A DNA stretch of 36,786 bases, taken from assembly GCA_025362035.1 (NCBI GenBank), contig JANYIN010000142.1, positions 1-36,786 on the forward strand, written 5' to 3'. The stretch comes from Gemmatimonadaceae bacterium (lineage in GTDB: Bacteria; Gemmatimonadota; Gemmatimonadetes; Gemmatimonadales; Gemmatimonadaceae). Positions 25,701 through 33,009 of this stretch are shown here, in pieces (position 1 is the first letter of the stretch; each line of letters begins with the position of its first letter). Made by a program: the position numbers and the translations under genes. The notes below the pieces were generated by a model. It saw nothing but the letters and a program-made list of their open reading frames with translations, had not been told where the DNA came from and ran no database searches.

Positions 25701-25893
25701 CAGTTCCGCTCAGCGCGCCAATCTGCGTCCCGTCGATGTGCACGGCAGCGCCGGCAACCGGCTCTCCCGTCTTGCTACTGACCTTTCCGGTTATGACCGT
25801 CGCACCCTGTGCGGCCGCGCTGGAACCGACACCCGCGATCAACGCGAGTGCGAGTGCTCCGGCGAGAAGCGGTCGAGACCAACTGTGTGCCAT
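22723..25893 (-). CDS. SusC/RagA-family TonB-linked outer-membrane receptor
   Basis: This is a 1056-aa TonB-dependent transporter. It has a signal peptide (1-28, ending SSAAAQG) and a carboxypeptidase-regulatory-like domain (about 32-110, GKVSSKTGEPVAGAAVHIDG). The plug lies at about 115-255, with VVVTALSQQREKATIGSS, the SusC signature RIVIRGAGSILGNNQPLFVLDG and DVASVTVLKGPNAAALYGSRAS (in parts). A 22-strand barrel of about 800 residues follows to the C-terminal SIGINLTLTP, so the protein is full length. It imports substrate captured by SusD, driven by TonB. Upstream is a 449-bp intergenic region with a candidate promoter and inverted repeats, and no adjacent sigma/anti-sigma pair. The substrate is unknown. 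Confidence 0.94.
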   Translation of the reverse strand: MAHSWSRPLLAGALALALIAGVGSSAAAQGATVITGKVSSKTGEPVAGAAVHIDGTQIGALSGTDGAYQLTVPGGRSGSITVTARLIGYRMVKTPVTLSGGRQTLDFTLISQPTQLNEVVVTALSQQREKATIGSSQQELNSDELTRTQTPNVISAMSGKVSGLQISQSGNMGGSTRIVIRGAGSILGNNQPLFVLDGTPISNSDFSTASANGGRDYGSAISDLNMDDVASVTVLKGPNAAALYGSRASNGAVVITTKNGRNQSRGTKFSFTSRGTYDTPSRLPSYQNQYGQGFGGDFQYVDGAGSGVNDGADESWGPKLDGRLIDQFTGKQQPWIAHPDNVNNYFRNGSSLSNNINVSQSFDAGGVRFSLTKDDTRGIVPNSSLAKLAGSVSANATIKEKLTLNGSLNYTQNSGLNRAENGYTEGNPLMSFTWFGRQVDLDLLKNKYYNTSSPYGFADGSLFNWNDNYHRNPYWQQFQNPAPDSRDRVIAQASANYDFTPWLSGMLRGGGDSYNNNQVEQFAAGNIDRASASYNGGFNNTSVQNREANVEGILTAKKSVGMFDLTANFGGNHRRNDQYQAAFGTGGILVPGIYNLSNAGIAPTFTNAEFHSAVNSSYGSAVVTMNRLWTVEVTGRNDWSSTLPKENSSYFYPSVSSSLIVSDLFPSLTGSGVLTYLKLRGSWARVGSDATPYQLSTPFIGSSNKFAGAALYTLSDRSANAGLRPEQTTGKEGGVEFSLYDDRITMDASYYQKLSRDQILPLTIPQATGFTATVINAGQISNKGYELSLTAKPIKLTNGFSWSTTFNYNKNTSRVDELAPGLTTITVPGGTWSTALQARVGEPYGDLYGPSFLRDSASGQLLLSGGFPQKGANKVLGNVNPNWVGGWSNEFHYKAFALNMLMDIRSGGQSFSVGNMWGTYSGVLSNTLTGREVDWNNPGLVVQGIDAATGKPNTINVTREDYNHSIYPVVEPYIYNSGFVKLREMRFSWEVPSRVAAAARVSQMNVALVGRNLAMWTKYPNYDPENATNAGNGGQGFEMGSLPTTKSIGINLTLTP

Positions 25894-26037
25894 AATTCCG
25901 AACCTCTTGGGGGATTGGAGGTGGCCACTACCTGCGCGGCCTGGCGGGACGAACGCGTGCGTGTGGTTCGCTCATCTTCCGTACGGGAGACATGAAACGC
26001 CCGAGTGGGCACGAACCCGTGGTGCTTTCGGCTCGCA

Positions 26038-26053
26038 CCACATTGAAATGTGG
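26038..26053. promoter_or_regulatory. Inverted repeat, possible operator (susC upstream region)
   Basis: CCACATTGAAATGTGG is a 7-2-7 inverted repeat about 145 bp upstream of susC, in the least GC-rich part of the region. It would fall in the 5' leader if the candidate susC promoter is right. Binding by a dimeric regulator is possible but unproven. Confidence 0.35.
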
Positions 26054-26101
26054 ACCGCGCGTAGCCGTTGATCCACGTAATCTAGAACAACGACCGATAT
26101 T

Positions 26102-26132
26102 GTGGGATACAAATTTCCCACGCCCGCGTCAA
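26102..26132 (-). promoter_or_regulatory. Candidate susC promoter overlapping an inverted repeat
   Basis: On the minus strand TTGACG (26132-26127) is followed after 17 bp by TATCCC (26109-26104), a moderate sigma-70-like pair with a leader of about 200 nt to susC. The -10 and spacer overlap an inverted repeat GTGGGA-8-TCCCAC (26102-26121), the arrangement expected of a repressor site. All were assigned by eye. Confidence 0.35.
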
Positions 26133-26174
26133 GCAACAATTGAGTGTGACGTTTCGTGTGATCGGGGGGTGTAT

Positions 26175-26188
26175 GCCGCACGTGCGGC
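26175..26188. promoter_or_regulatory. Perfect 14-bp palindrome between susC and the dipeptidase gene
   Basis: GCCGCACGTGCGGC is a perfect palindrome with an E-box-like CACGTG core, roughly mid-way in the 449-bp divergent region (25894-26342). Further along, a consensus TTGACA occurs at 26259-26264, pointing toward the dipeptidase gene but without a good -10 partner. Nothing else with coding character is seen in this region. Confidence 0.3.
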
Positions 26189-26342
26189 GGGTTTGGACGT
26201 CGCCGTACGGTGATTCCGCGGAGCCCGTGAGGGCTTCGTTCGCGACCTGGTCGTACGCTTGACATCGTGTGCACGCGGCGTTGCTTGGGCATGATGTCGC
26301 GAACGCGTCCGCCGAAATCGACGCCCTCTAAACAGACCGGTC

Positions 26343-27671
26343 ATGCCCCGAACCTCCTCCCGACTCGCGGTTGCGCTCGCATTGTGTGCCGTCGCCGCGC
26401 GCAACGTTCCCGCCCAACAGATTCCCGCGGCGGACCCGTACATGGCCCGCGCGGAACGCGTGCTGCGTTCAAGTCCGCTCGTCGATGGACACAACGACCT
26501 GCCGTGGGCCATTCGCGAAAGCCGGACAGCGCATGGCGACCCCGTGCTCTACGATCTGCGCAAACCGGCGGACGGCCAGACCGATTTCGCGCGCCTGAAA
26601 AAAGGCATGGTCGGCGCGCAGTTCTGGTCGGTGTACATCCCCGGTGAAAAGGACGCGCCCGCGTACGCGCGCATCGGCGCCGTCTCCAGCACGCCAGGCT
26701 ATGCGCGGCTGCAACTGGAGCAGATCGACATTGCACGGCAGGTCATTGCGATGTATCCGGATCGGTTGACCGCCGCCACTCGGGCCAGCGACGTGGCACC
26801 GGCGTTCAGGCAGGGAAAGATTGCGTCGTTCCTCGGCATGGAGGGCGGCCACGCGATCGAGAACTCCCTGGACCTGCTGCGGCAGTACTACGCGCTGGGC
26901 GTCCGCTATATGACGCTCACCCACAACGTGACGCTCGACTGGGCGGACGCTGCCCTCGATTCCGCGAAGCATGGCGGCCTCACGCCCTTTGGCGAGGAAG
27001 TCGTGCGCGAGATGAACCGGCTCGGCATGCTGATCGATTTGTCGCATACGTCGCCAGGCACGATGAGCGCCGCGCTGCGCGTGAGCACGGCGCCCGTGAT
27101 CTTTTCGCACTCGAGCGCACGCGGCCTGACCGATCATCCGCGTGATGTGCCCGATTCCATTCTTCGGAAGCTGCCAACCAACGGCGGCGTGGTGATGGTG
27201 ACGTTCGTGCCGTCGTTCATCTCGAATGTGATCTACGCGTACGAACGCGAGGAAGAACAGCAGATTGCGTCGCTCGCCCGTCGCTTTGCCACCGACTCCG
27301 CGGCGGGGATGTCGGCGCTCGTGGAGTGGCGGCGTGCGCATCCGCGTCCACCGGCTACCATCGGGATGGTGGCGGACCATATCGAGCACGTCCGCCACGT
27401 GGCAGGTGTGGATCATGTGGGCATCGGCTCGGACTACGATGGTAATCCGAACCAACCGATCGGCCTCGAGGATGTTTCCCGGTATCCCGTACTCTTCGCG
27501 GAGCTCGCGAGGCGAGGATGGAGTGACGCCGATCTCCGCAAGCTGGCAGGAGAGAACGTGCTCCGGGCACTCCGACAGGCCGAGCAGGTGGCGGCGCGAC
27601 TGCAGAAGGAACGTCCGCCGTCGCATCGGACGCTTGCCGAACTGGACGGACACCAGTCGCTCAAGCCGTAG
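26343..27671 (+). CDS. Exported M19 membrane-dipeptidase family enzyme
   Basis: This is a 442-aa zinc dipeptidase of the renal dipeptidase family, which hydrolyses a wide range of dipeptides including some with D-residues. The signal peptide ends near VPAQQ. The metal-binding set is present: DGHNDLP (His50, Asp52), FLGMEGGHAIE (bridging Glu167), DLSHTS (His234) and FSHSSAR (His255), plus the GIGSDYDG motif near the C-terminus. It is full length. It diverges from susCD across a shared regulatory region, which fits a system that splits dipeptides after outer-membrane uptake; this is inference from position. It may also use X-Pro dipeptides released by the DPP IV gene upstream. Confidence 0.92.
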   Translation: MPRTSSRLAVALALCAVAARNVPAQQIPAADPYMARAERVLRSSPLVDGHNDLPWAIRESRTAHGDPVLYDLRKPADGQTDFARLKKGMVGAQFWSVYIPGEKDAPAYARIGAVSSTPGYARLQLEQIDIARQVIAMYPDRLTAATRASDVAPAFRQGKIASFLGMEGGHAIENSLDLLRQYYALGVRYMTLTHNVTLDWADAALDSAKHGGLTPFGEEVVREMNRLGMLIDLSHTSPGTMSAALRVSTAPVIFSHSSARGLTDHPRDVPDSILRKLPTNGGVVMVTFVPSFISNVIYAYEREEEQQIASLARRFATDSAAGMSALVEWRRAHPRPPATIGMVADHIEHVRHVAGVDHVGIGSDYDGNPNQPIGLEDVSRYPVLFAELARRGWSDADLRKLAGENVLRALRQAEQVAARLQKERPPSHRTLAELDGHQSLKP

Positions 27672-27755
27672 TCTGCCCGTATGGCGCGGAACGGCCTCCC
27701 GCGTGTAACTTTTCCCCGCGAAAATCGACTGGCCCGTTACTGCCTAGAGAGCATC

Positions 27756-27947
27756 ATGCCTGAGAACACGCTTCGCGCCGATGCCCGGCGACTGGAAGAA
27801 ATTCGCCTGGAGATTCAGACCCGGCTGGCGCCGCGGTACACGCACCTCAGTGCGAACGCATTCAAGGAAATGGTCGCCAAGATGGCGGAGGCGAAGTTCC
27901 GGCTCGAGAAGCGAGTGAGCGGCGCCCATGGGGGAATTCGCGACTGA
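27756..27947 (+). CDS. Small uncharacterised protein, 63 aa
   Basis: This is a short, highly charged, helix-rich protein (MPENTLRADARRLEEIRLE..., ending RVSGAHGGIRD) with no signal or membrane segment. The charge spacing suggests a helical hairpin. ATG 27756 is preceded by AGAGAG about 5 nt upstream; the frame extends to 27681, but the added residues look like leader sequence. It lies 84 bp after the dipeptidase gene and ends 33 bp from the convergent permease gene. I do not recognise a family. Coding is supported by the ribosome site and composition only. Confidence 0.55.
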   Translation: MPENTLRADARRLEEIRLEIQTRLAPRYTHLSANAFKEMVAKMAEAKFRLEKRVSGAHGGIRD

Positions 27948-27980
27948 GGGGCAGTCGCTCGTTCCCTCCGTCGCAGCGGG

Positions 27981-28799
27981 CTACCGGCCGGCGGTGGATC
28001 GCTGAGCGATCGAGTCTCCCAGCACGTTGCAGCACAACACCGTGACGAAGATGAACGCGCCGGGGAAGACGCCAAGCCACGGTTGGCTACTCATCGTCGT
28101 CTGTGCCTGATACAGCATATTGCCCCAACTCGCCGTGGGTGGTTGCACGCCGACGCCGAAGAAGCTGAGCGCGCTTTCGATCAGAATGCCGCGTCCGACG
28201 GCTAGGGTGAGCGCCACGCTGGCCGTCGGCAGCACCCCGGGCAGGACGTGGTGAAGCAAAATGCGCGGTGACCTCGCGCCCGCCGCGCGGGCCGCCGTCA
28301 CGAAGTCGCGCACCGCGATCGACTGCACGTCCGCGCGAACGACGCGGGCCATCTCCATCCAACCCACGGCGCCAACAAGCAGAATCAGTAGCGTGACGCC
28401 CGGATCGAGCACCGCGGCCGCGATCATCAACAAGGGGAGCCTCGGTACCGAGAGCATGGCGTCGGTAAAGCGCATGCACACGGCGTCCAGGACACCGCCC
28501 GCGTAGCCTGCCATCGCGCCGACCGTCACGCCGATGGCGGCGCTGAGCCCGGCCGATACGAGTCCGATGGCGAGCGAGACGCGCGCGCCAAATAGAATGC
28601 GGGTGAGCACGTCGCGGCCGAGCTCGTCGGTGCCGAACCAGTGATGCAGCGAGGGCGCGCCGCGTCGTCGCGCAAGATCGAGCACATCCATTCCATACGG
28701 GGCGACAATCGGCGCCGCCGCCGCGACGATGAGCAGGATCACGAGAACGGTCGCCGCGGCGAGCGTACCCCTCCGCGATGGGGGAGCGCGCGTGATCAC
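27981..28799 (-). CDS. Dipeptide/oligopeptide-type ABC permease (DppC-like)
   Basis: This 272-aa inner-membrane permease belongs to the BPD_transp_1 family. A first helix (about 13-31) is followed by the DppC-type HWFGTDELGRDVLTRILFGAR segment and five further helices. The EAA loop region reads DFVTAARAAGARSPRILLHHVLPG, which contacts the ATPase. The start is GTG 28799, overlapping the upstream permease stop as GTGA; the open frame to 29267 upstream is antisense-like, low-quality sequence inside that gene. It is the last gene of its operon and no ATP-binding subunit follows. The solute is probably a peptide or peptide-like compound, but this family also moves nickel, opines and oligosaccharides. 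Confidence 0.9.
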   Translation of the reverse strand: MITRAPPSRRGTLAAATVLVILLIVAAAAPIVAPYGMDVLDLARRRGAPSLHHWFGTDELGRDVLTRILFGARVSLAIGLVSAGLSAAIGVTVGAMAGYAGGVLDAVCMRFTDAMLSVPRLPLLMIAAAVLDPGVTLLILLVGAVGWMEMARVVRADVQSIAVRDFVTAARAAGARSPRILLHHVLPGVLPTASVALTLAVGRGILIESALSFFGVGVQPPTASWGNMLYQAQTTMSSQPWLGVFPGAFIFVTVLCCNVLGDSIAQRSTAGR

Positions 28800-29743
28800 G
28801 ATGGTTCCCGCGTACGCGGGTCGAGCACGTGCACGGCAACGTCGGCCACGAGACTCAAGGTTGCGACCGCGATTGCACCGCACATGAGGAATGCCATCAG
28901 GACGGTGTAGTCGCGCTTTGCGAGCGCTTCGGTGAAGAGACTTCCGACCCCGGGCCACGCGAATACGCTTTCGGTCACCACGGCCCCGGAGGCCATGATC
29001 GAAGCATCCAGGAGGACGACGGTGGCGAAGGGGAGCAGTGCATTGCGCAATGCGTGGCGCGTGACCAGCTGACGCTCGCTTACGCCGCGCGCGCGCGCGG
29101 CGCTGATGAAGGGCTGCGCGAGAACCTCCCGCAGTGACCCGCGAAGGTAGCGAGACCAGCCGGCTGCGTGAGCCGCCGCGAGCACCACGACGGGCAAAAC
29201 GAGGTGCGCCATCCGATCGATGGCGCCCCCGCCGGTGAAGGTCATGCGTCCGGAAGACGGGAGCCATCCGAGGAGGTTGGCAAACACGAGCTGCAGCACC
29301 AGGCCGAGCCAGAACACGGGGAGTGAAATTCCCGCGACCGCACCGACAGTAGCGACCCTATCGATGCCGCGCTGCACTGCGGAGACGAGGCCCACGACGA
29401 GCGACACCGCGAGCGCGAGCACCGTCGAGATGCCAACGAGTTGAAGTGTCGCCGGCACGCGCTCCAGCAATCGATCCATCACCGGCCGGCCGTCGGCATA
29501 GCTGTAGCCCCACTCGCCGCGGACGAACGCCGCCGCCCAGGCCACATATTGCATGGCCAGTGGGCGATCGAGTCCCATCTGGCGGCGGAGCCGCTCGATG
29601 TCTTGGGGACGAACGTTCGGATTGTCGAGGTACAGGGCCAGCGGCCCGCCGGGCGCGGCGTGAATGAGCGCGAAGACGACGAGCGACACGACGATCAGCA
29701 TTGGCGCCGTCTGCGCGACGCGGCGAAGGAAGAACGTCAACAT
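28796..29743 (-). CDS. Dipeptide/oligopeptide-type ABC permease (DppB-like)
   Basis: This is a 315-aa inner-membrane permease. It has the N-terminal helix of the DppB type (FFLRRVAQTAPMLIVVSLVVF), the RRQMGLDRPLAMQY and FVRGEWGYSYADGRPV segments conserved in DppB/OppB proteins, and the EAA loop FISAARARGVSERQLVTRHALRN before the last helices (segments quoted separately). It pairs with the DppC-like protein to form the channel. The ATG lies 9 bp after the stop of the binding-protein gene, so all three are co-transcribed. Confidence 0.92.
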   Translation of the reverse strand: MLTFFLRRVAQTAPMLIVVSLVVFALIHAAPGGPLALYLDNPNVRPQDIERLRRQMGLDRPLAMQYVAWAAAFVRGEWGYSYADGRPVMDRLLERVPATLQLVGISTVLALAVSLVVGLVSAVQRGIDRVATVGAVAGISLPVFWLGLVLQLVFANLLGWLPSSGRMTFTGGGAIDRMAHLVLPVVVLAAAHAAGWSRYLRGSLREVLAQPFISAARARGVSERQLVTRHALRNALLPFATVVLLDASIMASGAVVTESVFAWPGVGSLFTEALAKRDYTVLMAFLMCGAIAVATLSLVADVAVHVLDPRTREPS

Positions 29744-29752
29744 GCCGTCAGC

Positions 29753-31339
29753 TCACTTCGCCGTGATCTCCCATTCATACACATTCCAGAACGGCCCCGC
29801 GTTGCTGGGATTCCCCTTGAAATTGCGCAGCGTGGTCGGCACGGCGTCGATCTTGGATGTGTTGTACAGATACAGCTCCGGCACGAGCTCACCCACGCGG
29901 CGCTGCGCCCGCTGCAGCAGCTCGCGCCGCTTCGTCTGGTCCACGGTGCGATCGGATTCGTACAGCAGCGTCGTCAGCGCGGCGTCGTTCAGGTAGTCGA
30001 TGTTGCGCCCTGCGGGCGGAGTCTTGTCCGCGGCGAAGAACGTCGTGATCTCCGGATCGGCACCGGACTGCCACCAGTGCAGCATCGCATCGAATGCACC
30101 GCTGAACCACACGGGGCTGATCGCGGTGCCGTCGAGCAGCTTGATCTGCATGTCGACACCGACGTCCGCGAGTTCGCGCTGGATGGCTTGCGCGACGTTC
30201 TCGCGAATCGTGAATCCCGCCTGCGTGATCAACGTGAAGGCGAGCGGCTTGCCGTCCTTGCGTCGCTTGCCGTCCGCACCCCGCATCCAGCCGGCGCCGT
30301 CAAGCAGAGCATTGGACGTTGCCGGATTGAATTCGTACGTCGCCACGTTCGGCTCGTACGCCCACGACAGCGGTTGAATCGGCCCATTCACGGTGGAGAC
30401 GAGACCATCGAGAATGGATCTGACCAGCAGATCGCGGTCGATGGCGTGCGCCAGCGCTCGGCGAACCCGCACATCGGCGAACGGAGGAAAGTGCTTCTCG
30501 TTGAGTGTCACGTGCTCGTAGCCGTTGCCGAGCACCTGATTCAGTCGAATGCCGGGGAGGGTCCTGATCTCACGAACCTTGTCCCACGGGACCAGGGCGA
30601 CGAGATGAACCTCGCCGGTCTTCAACTGATTGATGCGCGTCGTCGCGTTGGTGACGAAGCGAAACAGGATTTTCTCGATCCGAGGGTACGCGTCCCCCCG
30701 CCAATAGTGCGGTACGCGCTCGAGCAGCACATACTCGCCGGTCTTCCATTCGGCAACGCGATACGGTCCCGTGCCCAGGGGGCTGCGATTGTAGTCTGTC
30801 GCCTTGTCGATGTCGCGCCCTTCCAGCTGGTGCCTGGGGAGTGTACCGCGCAGAAACTGCAGGAGGTACGGCGCGTAGGCTTCCTTGTAGTGCACCACCG
30901 CCGTGAGTGCATCCGGCGTGTCCACTGAGGCGATGCGGTCGAACCCGTCAGTGCTTTCCGGCTTCCAGTCGCCCTTGATCATCGCGTCCGCGGTGAACTT
31001 CACGTCCGCCGACGTATGCGGATGCCCGTCATGCCACCGGACGTTCGGCCGCAGCTTCCACGTGACATCCATGCCGCCGTCCTTGCGCAGTACCACGCCG
31101 CCGTTCGCCAGCGTCGGCAGCGACGCCGCCAGCATCGGCACCACGTTCATCTTCTCGTCCGTCGTTACCAGTCCTTCCACCACGCAGGTCTGAATGTCTT
31201 CCAGAATATGCGTCGCGTAGCGATTCATGGTGTCCGGCTCGCGGTCGTAGCCGACGATCAGCAGGTCGTTCGAGGCGCCGGCGGTTCCCTTCGTACATGC
31301 GACGAGAGAGAGGAACATGCCGAGCACCAGACGTCTCAC
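29753..31339 (-). CDS. ABC-transporter substrate-binding lipoprotein, family 5 (DppA/OppA-like)
   Basis: This 528-aa periplasmic binding lipoprotein has a short signal with lipobox LVAC (Cys15). Family features include LLIVGYDREPDTMNRY at the start of the mature protein, VTWKLRPNVRWHDGHPHTSADVKF, SPLGTGPYRVAEWKTGEYVLLERVPHYW and FADVRVRRALAHAIDRDLLV (quoted in parts). SBP family 5 proteins bind di- or oligopeptides, opines, nickel-chelates or sugars. GTG 31339 overlaps the upstream DUF885 stop as GTGA and directly begins the signal, so I prefer it to the longer frame to 31525. Coupling with DUF885 proteins suggests that these process the imported compound. Confidence 0.9.
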   Translation of the reverse strand: MRRLVLGMFLSLVACTKGTAGASNDLLIVGYDREPDTMNRYATHILEDIQTCVVEGLVTTDEKMNVVPMLAASLPTLANGGVVLRKDGGMDVTWKLRPNVRWHDGHPHTSADVKFTADAMIKGDWKPESTDGFDRIASVDTPDALTAVVHYKEAYAPYLLQFLRGTLPRHQLEGRDIDKATDYNRSPLGTGPYRVAEWKTGEYVLLERVPHYWRGDAYPRIEKILFRFVTNATTRINQLKTGEVHLVALVPWDKVREIRTLPGIRLNQVLGNGYEHVTLNEKHFPPFADVRVRRALAHAIDRDLLVRSILDGLVSTVNGPIQPLSWAYEPNVATYEFNPATSNALLDGAGWMRGADGKRRKDGKPLAFTLITQAGFTIRENVAQAIQRELADVGVDMQIKLLDGTAISPVWFSGAFDAMLHWWQSGADPEITTFFAADKTPPAGRNIDYLNDAALTTLLYESDRTVDQTKRRELLQRAQRRVGELVPELYLYNTSKIDAVPTTLRNFKGNPSNAGPFWNVYEWEITAK

Positions 31340-33009
31340 GCGACGTCCTCGGTCATCAGTCGCGCGATGAGCGGCACAGGAATGGAGCCGAAGCGAAGGA
31401 CTTCGTCGTGAAACCGCTTGAGCGAGAAGGACTCCCCTTCCCGCGCACGCACGTGCTCGCGCAGATCGAGGAGACCCTGGGTGCCCAGCCAGTACATGAG
31501 CGCCGTGCCTGGGAACATCGAACACTTCACCACTTCTGCGCGGGCGACCACCGCGTCCATGTTGGCCCGCTCGACGAACACGCGCGTCGCGTCGTCAACG
31601 CTCAGGGTGCCGGCATGGAATGCGAGGTCGACCACGGCGCGGGCCAGCATGCGGACGCGCGAATGCTGTTGCGATACCTGTTCCAGCGGCGACAATCCGC
31701 CGAGGTCCTCCATCAGTTCCGTTGCGTAGCACGCCCATCCTTCGGCCATCGTGCCGCCGCAGAACATGCCGATGCGGTTGGCACAGTCCACGGCCGCGAT
31801 CTTGCCGACTCGCGACGTGGCACGATGGTACGCGTGCCAATTCTGGAGATGGTGCCCGACGCCGCCGTGATGAATGACGTGATTGAGCTTGATCGCGGTG
31901 TGGTTCCACGCGCGCAGGTGGGGAACGGGATCGCCCAGCGGAAGCGGCGGCACCACATACTCGTATTCATCGTATGGGTCCAGCGGCGCCGGCGAGCGGT
32001 AGTAGAGATAATAGAAATACGGTGCGGACTCCCGCGTGTACGGGGGAATCTCGACATATCTGATGGGCCATTCGGGCCACGTCACCACTTTGGCGTCCAT
32101 CACCTTTCGGTAGCACGTCCTCCACTTGTATTCGAATGCGGTGAGGTACTCCGCGGACGTCGGGTGATTCTCCGCGAGCCGCTCCAGTAGCTCCTCCCAC
32201 GTGCCGGCGGCCTCGCGGACCATCTGGGCGAGCCTGTCGCACTCAACCTCGAGTCGCCCGCGTGCTTCCACGAGCAGATCGGCGCGCGATCGCGGGCTCT
32301 GGTGACCGCGCGAGAGCAATAGATCGAAGTGCGACGCACCGCACGCCATCGCGGACTCGGCCGCGATCGGGCACGTGTGCAGCCACTCCGAGAACTCGCG
32401 AAACGCGATCGCCGCGTTCGACGCGCCGGCGAGTGCATGCGTCTCACTCGCCGGCGCGTGCCGGCCCGACGCCATCCACAGCTGGACGCCGCTCGTGAAC
32501 AGGATCTCGGCGCCCTCGCAGTCGCGTGTCGCGCGTGCCGTCCACACCGAGGGAATTGGCCGATCGCCGAGGACAGCGCGCGCATGGCCGAAGAACGCGG
32601 GAATCGCGTTCATGCGCTCGGTCGCCGCGCGAATGCGATGGTCGAGGGGTTCGAACTCGCGGATCATCAGCGAGATGACCGAGAACACCGCCTCGCCTGT
32701 CCAGAGCGCGGGGTTTCCTCGCATGCCGTGACCAGACGCGTTTTCCGACAGTTGCGTCTCGCAGAAGGCACGAATGAGGTCGGCATCGAGGAGATCGACG
32801 TCGTCACGATACGAGCGCGCGGAACTCGGCGCGGGATACGACTCGTCGAGTTGAGCCCGCAGCTTGCGCAATTCCGCCTCGAGCGACGTCAGTCCGTCCG
32901 ATGACCAATCGGGAAGGCTGGAATCGTACACGTGCATGCCCGTGAACGTGGCGTTCACCGGCCGGCGGCGGTAATAATGATCGAGGAACCGGGAGAAGGG
33001 ATCGATCAT
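31336..33009 (-). CDS. DUF885-family protein with altered metal-site motif
   Basis: This 557-aa protein belongs to the DUF885 family, thought to be HExxGH-type metallohydrolases/peptidases. It has no signal peptide, so it is probably cytoplasmic. The family's HEAxPGHHLQ motif reads HHGGVGHHLQ here (residues 380-389): the glutamate after the first histidine is replaced by histidine, while the following GHHLQ, and EGWACYATELMEDLG (423 on), are kept. That may impair or change catalysis. ATG 33009 overlaps the upstream oxidoreductase stop as ATGA; the longer frame to 33048 lies inside that gene. The next gene, the binding protein, is joined by GTGA. Confidence 0.82.
   Translation of the reverse strand: MIDPFSRFLDHYYRRRPVNATFTGMHVYDSSLPDWSSDGLTSLEAELRKLRAQLDESYPAPSSARSYRDDVDLLDADLIRAFCETQLSENASGHGMRGNPALWTGEAVFSVISLMIREFEPLDHRIRAATERMNAIPAFFGHARAVLGDRPIPSVWTARATRDCEGAEILFTSGVQLWMASGRHAPASETHALAGASNAAIAFREFSEWLHTCPIAAESAMACGASHFDLLLSRGHQSPRSRADLLVEARGRLEVECDRLAQMVREAAGTWEELLERLAENHPTSAEYLTAFEYKWRTCYRKVMDAKVVTWPEWPIRYVEIPPYTRESAPYFYYLYYRSPAPLDPYDEYEYVVPPLPLGDPVPHLRAWNHTAIKLNHVIHHGGVGHHLQNWHAYHRATSRVGKIAAVDCANRIGMFCGGTMAEGWACYATELMEDLGGLSPLEQVSQQHSRVRMLARAVVDLAFHAGTLSVDDATRVFVERANMDAVVARAEVVKCSMFPGTALMYWLGTQGLLDLREHVRAREGESFSLKRFHDEVLRFGSIPVPLIARLMTEDVA

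Noticed and set aside
26259-26287. TTGACA-based promoter for the dipeptidase gene
   Set aside because: The -35 matches consensus perfectly, but the sequence 17-18 bp downstream (TGCTTG) is a poor -10, so it is not reported as a promoter.
29441-30928. Plus-strand frame (495 codons) opposite the binding protein
   Set aside because: It is antisense to a clear family 5 binding lipoprotein, has no recognisable domain and has antisense-like composition.
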